This document shows, one piece after another, positions 16,401 to 20,774 of a DNA stretch of 20,774 nt. Origin of the DNA: CAYLYP01 sp964387795 (GTDB lineage Bacteria > Bacteroidota > Bacteroidia > Bacteroidales > UBA7960); contig CAYLYP010000058.1 in the NCBI GenBank assembly GCA_964387795.1, positions 1 to 20,774 on the forward strand. Reading direction: 5' to 3'. Every line of letters starts with the position of its first letter. Within the stretch, counting starts at the first letter, position 1. The translations under genes were made by a program, and so were the position numbers. Under the pieces are notes generated by a model. That model did no database searches. It was not told the origin of the DNA and worked only from the letters and a program-made list of their open reading frames with translations.

Positions 16401-19400
16401 CTGTATAGGTTGTTGCAATAGCAGGGTTAGCTATTGGATTGGCAATAAATGGATCTGAAAGCCCTTCAACAGGGAACCATTCGTAAGTATAACCAATGCC
16501 TGAGCCTCCTGCTGGGATTGCAGTAATCATGGTGCCACTTCCATTTGCAGGATTACAAATTGTTTGGTCACCAGAAATGCTAACCGTTAATCCAGGATTA
16601 ACAGTAACTGTTGTTTGTGCCTGGTCTGAACAACCAAAGCCGCCCAGGTCAGTAACTGTAACAGTGTAAATGGTAGTTGTTTCAGGGTTAGCAGTTGGGT
16701 TCGCAATGTTCGGATCATCTAATCCTGTAACAGGGCTCCAACTATAACTAAATCCAGCTCCTGAACCTCCTGTAGTATTTACGTTAAGAATTACACTTCC
16801 ACCATTGCTTGGATGGCACATGAAGTATTCACTATCAATGCTGGCAATAATCTCATCTGTAACAGTAATGATTAGTTGGTCAGTAGAAGAACAACCAAAA
16901 CCATCAGTAACTGTTAAAGTATATGTTGTTGTAACTGTAGGTGAAGCAATAGGATTGAGAATTGTTGGATCATCAAGTGATTCAATAGGTTCCCATGAAT
17001 AGGTGTAATTTCCATCGCCACCGGTAACGCTACCATTAAGCTGGATGCTTCCACCATTGGCCGGGTGACAGATTTGTTCATTATTACCTGCTTCAACAAT
17101 GATTTCTCCTAAAACCCCAATCTCAACACTGGCAGTTTCGGTGCATAAGTTAGCATCAGTAACTACAAGGGTATAGGTTGTGTTCACTAGCGGGCTAACA
17201 ACCGGATTGGCTGAAGTTGGGTCAACTAATGAAGCGTCTGGTGGGTTAGCTGTCCAAAGATAAGTAAATGGTGCAGTTCCTCCACTGGCTGTAGGTGCCC
17301 CTCCCAGGGTAATACTTCCTCCGTTGGCAGGATTACAGATATTCTGATTGGTTCCTGCATCCAAAACAATTTCATCCCAAACGGTGACAACAATCTCATC
17401 GCTGTCTTCGCAGGCATAGCCATTTGAATCAGTAACGGTGATAGTGTATGTTGTTGTAATTGTTGGACTTACTATTGGTGATGGATTGTTTTCCTGGCCT
17501 ACTAATGACGGATCAGGTGGGTTGGCAGTCCAGTAATAATTATAACCAAGACCTGTCCCTCCATTCACTGTAGCTGTCAGTGTAAAACTAACTCCTGTAT
17601 TATTTCCATTACATACAGCAACATCAGGGCCGGCAACAACATCGATTCCAGGTACTACTACAACTGTTACGGTATCAAATGCTGTACAGTTATTACCTGC
17701 AACGTCCCTTACCCTCACACGATATTTAGTGGTTGTTGTTGGTGAAACAACAGGGTGGGCAATACCAGGCATTGGTGTTGAAGTTGGAATGGTTGCCCAC
17801 TGGTATGTAAACGAACCTGTGCCACCATAACCTGTTGGACCTGTTCCAAGAGGTGTCCCTCCAAGTGCAATGCTGCCACCTGAACATAAATATATGGTTT
17901 GGCTTGCATCGCCACCTGCATCTGCATAAACTGTAGGCCATAAGGATATTACTGTGCTATTGGTAGCTTCGCAACCATTGGCATCAACAACGCGTACAGT
18001 ATAGGTTGTAGTTACTGTTGGTGCTACAATAGGGTTCATTAATGTCGTCTGCGAATCAAGTGTAGGGTCAGCAGGGCTTGCAGTCCAGGAATAGGTATAA
18101 GGAGGAGTGCCGCCTTCACCTGTAAAGGTATTTACATTATTTCCACCTAAGGCGATGAAGCCACCATTTTCACCACTACAGATTGTTGCATTAGGTCCTG
18201 CAAAAGCTTCCAATTCATAATCTGGTTGTGTAATTAATATTGAGGCGTTTGCCTGGCATCCAATAGCATCTGTTATTGTTACAGATACCATCCCGGCACC
18301 CAGGTTTCCAATACTTGCTGTTGTTTCTCCTGTGCTCCATAAGTATGTATATGGTTCAGCAGGTGGTGCAAAAATAATACCACCAGTAACAACTGCTGTT
18401 GCAGTACCATTGGTCTGCCCAAAACATAATACATTGGTAGCATCAATAGTGACTAGTAATTCAGCCCCTACTTCAATAAATACCACATTGCTTTCTGATT
18501 CATTACATGGAGGAGAAAATACTACCCTGCGGAACCATGTATTTTGAGTAAGATTTCCCGGCTGATAGTTTGCATTTGTTTCACCTGTAATATCGGTAAA
18601 TGGACCTGTTTCATCAGTTGTGCTAATCTGCCATTGATAAGTATAGGTTCCATTACCTCCTGTTGGAGTTGTCCCTGTTAATTGATCGGGTATGGTATTG
18701 TAACAAATTGATTGGTTATTCCCAATGGTGTTATTTGTAATTGCTGGATTTACAGTGATCTTAACTACATTACTTGTGTTATCACAAGGTGTTGAAGTTA
18801 CAAGCCTTTGATACCAGGTAGTAGTAGTCAGAGCTTCTGGTTGGTAATCCTGGTTGGTAGCTCCTGTTATGTCAGTAAATGGGCCTGTAGCTGAAACCGT
18901 TGATGACTGCCATTGATATGAATACAACCCACTTCCGCCTGAAGGTAATGAACCTGTTAATGGCGAAGGAATGTTCCCTGAGCAAATGGTTTCATCGCTG
19001 CCTATTGTATTGTTTGTGATTTCAGGGATTATTGTAACAACAACAGAGCCAATCATATCCTCATCGCAAAAAGTAAGGGCATTGATAGCAACAACTGTAT
19101 AGGTGCCAGCAGTAGTCTGTAATCCAAAACTAATTGCCCCTCCATTTCCAATTGTTACTGTTCCGGTTGTGCCTCCATTTACAAAAAGTTCATAGTTTAT
19201 CCCTGCTTCAGAACCTGATAATCCTACAACAACCCCGGCCCCTCCCTGGCAGTATTCACCTCCTCCGGTAACTGTAAATTCGAGAGGAAGAGGATTGATG
19301 GTGATACTAACACTTCCTGTCATGGCTGCTTCACAGAGTGTGGTGGTATTTGTAGCAACAACTGTATAGGTGCCTTCAGCAAGTTGTAACCCAAAGCTGA

Positions 19401-20774
19401 TTGCATTGCCACTGCCTAATACAGGAAGACCTACTGGGTTACCATTTAGGTTTAACTGGTATGAGACTCCTGTTTCAGAGTCAGATAATCCGACTTCTAA
19501 GCCTGGGTCACCGGCACAATATTCACCGCCACCGGTTACATTATAAGCTACTGGGAGTGGATTGACAGAAATTGTTGCACTGCCATTCATTGTTGAAGAA
19601 CATAATGTTGCAACAAATGTTCCTTCAACGGTATATGTTCCTTCCTGGTTCTGGAACCCAAAGCTTATCGGGCCTCCATTGCCTCCAATTGTAATCCCTG
19701 TGGAAACACCATCCAGATATAATACATAATTCACTCCTGTCTGGCTGCCTGAAAGTTCAATTTCAATCCCTGTAGTTCCTGAACAAACATCTCCACCACC
19801 AAGCACATTAAATACAGTGGGCAATGGGTTGATAGTTATGTTCACGCTTCCATTCATTACGTTTTCGCATAATGTTGTTGAATGGCTTGCCTCAACAGTA
19901 TAAGTTCCAGCACTGGTTTGTAATCCAAATGATATTGCAGAGCCGGTGCCATTAGCTGGTGCGCCAATTGGGTTTCCATTGAGGTATAACTGATAGCTTA
20001 CATTTAATTGTGAGCCTGAAAGCCCAACTTCAACACCAGGATCTCCTGCACAATATGCCCCTCCTCCTGTAACATTAAATGCCGTTGGGAGTGGGTTAAT
20101 TGTAATTGTTACTGCACCACTCATTATCGCTTCACAAAGCGTTGTGGTGTTGGTAGCCCTTACTGTATAGCTTCCTGCCAGGGTCTGTAAACCAAAACTA
20201 ATTGCAGAACCTGTTCCATTTACGGAGCTTCCTATTGGGTTTCCATTGAGCAATAATTGATAGCTTATTCCAGATTGTGAATTTGATAATCCAACCAGAA
20301 CACCTGTTCCTCCTGCGCAATATTCACCGCCACCGGTAACATTGTAAGCTGTTGGGAGAGGATTGATAACAATCACTGCACTGCCTGTCATATTGTTAGT
20401 ACAAGTTGTTGTTGTGTTTGTGGCAACAACAGTATAAGTTCCAGCCTGGGTTTGTAAGCCAAAGCTGATAGCAGAGCCAGTTCCGTTAACAGTTGTCCCA
20501 GCTGGGTTGCCATTAAGGAGCAATTGGTATGATACCCCGTTCTGTGAGCCTGATAGCCCTACAGCAACTCCAGTTCCACCTGCACAATATTCACCACCAC
20601 CAGTAACATTAAAGGTTGTAGGCAGAGGATTTATAACGATGCTCACACTGCCACTCATATTGCTTTCGCAAAGGGTGCTTGTATTGGTAGCTACAACAGT
20701 ATAAGTACCGGCAGCAGTCTGGTTGCCAAAACTGATAGCAGAACCTGTTCCATTAACAGTGCCCCCAACAGGGT
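13447..20774 (-). CDS. Giant modular T9SS cell-surface protein (gliding-motility-associated CHU_C C-terminal domain), N-terminus outside window
   Basis: At least 2,441 residues of an SprB-like secreted surface protein, probably an adhesin. The frame stays open to the window edge in the middle of a repeat, so the true start is beyond 20774. From N- to C-terminus: one partial and six full 89-residue repeats (GGGEYCAGG, SYQLLLNGNP, GSAISFGLQT core); two 93-94-residue Ig-like repeats; one SprB-type repeat (CFGQTNGTATAVVTGG ... YLWSTGETT); about 18 PKD/Ig-like modules of 70-95 residues with a SPTVTTTYTLTV-like closing strand; and a CHU_C domain (last 80 residues, LPNAFTPGSDGFNDIF, FNRWGQVIYE, GWDGKYKG, GTYYY) that is the type B T9SS sorting signal. 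Most modules carry two cysteines, fitting intramodule disulfides. It heads an apparent operon with PorE-like and PorP/SprF-like genes. The ligand is unknown. Confidence 0.95.
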   Translation of the reverse strand, partial: PVGGTVNGTGSAISFGNQTAAGTYTVVATNTSTLCESNMSGSVSIVINPLPTTFNVTGGGEYCAGGTGVAVGLSGSQNGVSYQLLLNGNPAGTTVNGTGSAISFGLQTQAGTYTVVATNTTTTCTNNMTGSAVIVINPLPTAYNVTGGGEYCAGGTGVLVGLSNSQSGISYQLLLNGNPIGSSVNGTGSAISFGLQTLAGSYTVRATNTTTLCEAIMSGAVTITINPLPTAFNVTGGGAYCAGDPGVEVGLSGSQLNVSYQLYLNGNPIGAPANGTGSAISFGLQTSAGTYTVEASHSTTLCENVMNGSVNITINPLPTVFNVLGGGDVCSGTTGIEIELSGSQTGVNYVLYLDGVSTGITIGGNGGPISFGFQNQEGTYTVEGTFVATLCSSTMNGSATISVNPLPVAYNVTGGGEYCAGDPGLEVGLSDSETGVSYQLNLNGNPVGLPVLGSGNAISFGLQLAEGTYTVVATNTTTLCEAAMTGSVSITINPLPLEFTVTGGGEYCQGGAGVVVGLSGSEAGINYELFVNGGTTGTVTIGNGGAISFGLQTTAGTYTVVAINALTFCDEDMIGSVVVTIIPEITNNTIGSDETICSGNIPSPLTGSLPSGGSGLYSYQWQSSTVSATGPFTDITGATNQDYQPEALTTTTWYQRLVTSTPCDNTSNVVKITVNPAITNNTIGNNQSICYNTIPDQLTGTTPTGGNGTYTYQWQISTTDETGPFTDITGETNANYQPGNLTQNTWFRRVVFSPPCNESESNVVFIEVGAELLVTIDATNVLCFGQTNGTATAVVTGGIIFAPPAEPYTYLWSTGETTASIGNLGAGMVSVTITDAIGCQANASILITQPDYELEAFAGPNATICSGENGGFIALGGNNVNTFTGEGGTPPYTYSWTASPADPTLDSQTTLMNPIVAPTVTTTYTVRVVDANGCEATNSTVISLWPTVYADAGGDASQTIYLCSGGSIALGGTPLGTGPTGYGGTGSFTYQWATIPTSTPMPGIAHPVVSPTTTTKYRVRVRDVAGNNCTAFDTVTVVVVPGIDVVAGPDVAVCNGNNTGVSFTLTATVNGGTGLGYNYYWTANPPDPSLVGQENNPSPIVSPTITTTYTITVTDSNGYACEDSDEIVVTVWDEIVLDAGTNQNICNPANGGSITLGGAPTASGGTAPFTYLWTANPPDASLVDPTSANPVVSPLVNTTYTLVVTDANLCTETASVEIGVLGEIIVEAGNNEQICHPANGGSIQLNGSVTGGDGNYTYSWEPIESLDDPTILNPIASPTVTTTYTLTVTDGFGCSSTDQLIITVTDEIIASIDSEYFMCHPSNGGSVILNVNTTGGSGAGFSYSWSPVTGLDDPNIANPTANPETTTIYTVTVTDLGGFGCSDQAQTTVTVNPGLTVSISGDQTICNPANGSGTMITAIPAGGSGIGYTYEWFPVEGLSDPFIANPIANPAIATTYTVIVRDDKGCSATATIDITILPELFADAGTDTDICFGIGTTIGGSPSASGGSGSGYTYLWSPETSLDDPTLANPLATPDVTTTYTLTVMDDNNCIATSQVTVNVNPQIFAHPGEDQVICLGESITLGETPAGTGGTAPLTYYWWISPNIPVSDLENPTVSPTVTTTYNLTVSDVNGCFSGSQVNIIVSTGPDATVSADQEICQGETVLLEAAGGNDYLWSTGETTSTIYVTPDVTTTYTVTVSNNCGSTDLQTIVTVNPSPDSEITGETTACEGDTLSLSTVFDPDYSYEWSTGETSNEILVTTSGTYSVTVTNTLNSCSSTDQVVVTFNPLPLALVAEDETICYGDPINIGQDPGAVPDNTYLWTSIPVDPSLTDPTIANPLVSPTVTTTYTLLETYTLTGCQNSNEVTITVVGGLANAGDDMSICSGDTVTLGTTPIPENTYLWSSSNPDEVFDFNSPNPEVSPTVTTTYTLTETYTSVNCTNIDQVVVYVFDKPEADAGENHEICLGEAITIGGECCNPVPANSYLWTSEPSDPSLTEPTINNPTVSPTVTTTYTLTETYTATGCVNSNSIVVTVNPLPLALVAQPDSICSGESIEIGGGNEVIGNTYQWRSIPTGFTSSEVNPLVTPVVTTTYILTETSPIGCHNSDSVVITVKPLPQMILSSDMNFCPGDAGQPISLGGDAIEGNTYSWTSIPEGFTSTESNPVVEPDSSITYLLQVTGANGCENDGSVVITFSDLAMETPDTLRACRDNSLDIGQGTTPSGGQDPYLYVWTDMDGNVISDSPNPSLIPQQSGYYFLNLLDQVNCVLEDSIFVEVVELPEIDVTSDRPGYSIFIGQYITFTALPAGLTNYEFIVDGVVEQSGSSNTYSTNKLKDGQKVTVIATDYTCIGEPVEINVIVSDLPNAFTPGSDGFNDIFGAGAELTIFNRWGQVIYEGTEGWDGKYKGKKVSPGTYYYILSVFDANNTKTTMKGSVTVVSDEK
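13450..13689 (-). other. CHU_C / type B T9SS C-terminal sorting domain (80 residues)
   Basis: The segment of the giant gene from LPNAFTPGSDG to the end. The Asn-Ala-Phe-Thr-Pro start, GFND, FNRWGQ, WDGKYKGKKVSPGTYYY and the final beta strand are diagnostic of gliding-motility-associated C-terminal domains, which route proteins through the type IX system. Confidence 0.95.
13690..18219 (-). repeat. About 18 tandem PKD/Ig-like modules inside the giant gene
   Basis: Modules of roughly 70-95 codons each begin with an AGxDxxIC-like strand, continue with YxYxWxxxP and end with xNPxVSPTVTTTYTLTVTDxxGC. They are diverged but clearly one family. The N-terminal ones are longer, with GG(S/T)G loops; two short ones (about 15450-15850) carry YLWSTGETT or YEWSTGETS; the C-terminal ones have TLTETYT variants. 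The last module before the CHU_C domain lacks the standard closing strand. Confidence 0.85.
18220..18465 (-). repeat. SprB-type repeat module
   Basis: A single 82-codon module reading CFGQTNGTATAVVTGG, PYTYLWSTGETTASIGNL and VTITDAIGCQA, the pattern of SprB repeats in Bacteroidota gliding adhesins. It separates the Ig-like pair from the PKD-like series. Confidence 0.8.
18466..19026 (-). repeat. Two tandem Ig-like repeats (93 and 94 codons)
   Basis: Both units start with P(E/A)ITNNTIG and share YQWQ, TGPFTDITG, NYQP or DYQP, and TWYQR or TWFRR. Each has a Cys after the first strand and another near the end. They form a family distinct from the 89-codon repeats upstream and the PKD-like modules downstream. 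Confidence 0.85.
19057..20774 (-). repeat. Six full and one partial 267-base (89-codon) tandem repeats
   Basis: Repeat starts (Met codon of the M-x-G-S/A motif) fall at 20658, 20391, 20124, 19857, 19590 and 19323: exactly 267 bases apart, with no insertion or deletion. A seventh, incomplete unit fills 20659-20774. The consensus includes INPLP, FNVTGGGEYC, VGLSGSQ, SYQLLLNGNP, GSAISFGLQT and AGTYTVVATNTTT. The array continues beyond the window. Confidence 0.95.

Noticed and set aside
14028..17941. Alternative-frame minus-strand ORFs inside the giant gene
   Set aside because: They are out-of-frame readings of the Thr/Val-rich repeats, giving His/Gln/Leu-rich shadow proteins; the repeat-bearing frame is clearly the coding one.
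20656..20658. ATG at 20658 as the start of the giant surface protein
   Set aside because: The frame continues to the window edge with the same 89-residue repeat, and there is no signal peptide at this Met.

Overview
The window looks like a chromosomal segment of a Bacteroidota genome, probably of the Bacteroidales or a related free-living order. Three things point there: a type IX secretion (T9SS) cargo with a CHU_C/gliding-motility C-terminal domain, PorP/SprF-like and PorE-like partners, and Bacteroidota-type promoters (TAnnTTTG at -7). No tRNA, rRNA, CRISPR array, insertion sequence or phage gene was found. The lineage below phylum is inference.

Left part (1-9475), housekeeping and stress-type genes. 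The 3' part of a DEAD-box RNA helicase (1-1125) converges on a small RRM RNA-binding protein (1278-1583, minus), with a rho-independent terminator for each strand between them. A ClC chloride channel/antiporter with two CBS domains follows on the minus strand (1734-3512). Divergent from it is a PadR regulator - PspC membrane protein operon (3725-5736), whose promoter has a near-textbook palindromic operator on its -33 element. A 393-base intergenic region then carries an unusual inverted array of 11-base units (5808-5902). Next come a YitT/DUF2179 membrane protein (6130-7026) and a two-gene operon (7385-9475) encoding a radical-SAM/helix-hairpin-helix protein and its DUF4130 partner, a conserved pair thought to act on nucleic acid.

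Right part (9608-20774, all minus strand), a T9SS cell-surface locus. Transcription runs from right to left. First is a giant modular adhesin-like protein, of which at least 2,441 residues are visible; its N-terminus lies beyond the window. Second is a PorE-like outer-membrane/periplasmic protein (TPR, PD40 propeller, carboxypeptidase-regulatory-like domain, OmpA, and an extra C-terminal SPOR-like domain). Third is a PorP/SprF-like beta-barrel. The cargo's type B sorting domain, a PorP/SprF-type partner and a peptidoglycan-anchoring PorE-like protein fit the SprB-SprF arrangement, in which the downstream genes help export and hold one large surface protein.

Most notable for follow-up: the 11-base inverted array; the channel-type residue pattern of the ClC protein (Val at the internal proton-glutamate position); the SPOR-like domain on the PorE-like protein; the strict 89-residue repeats of the giant protein; and the radical SAM/DUF4130 pair without an adjacent uracil-DNA glycosylase.
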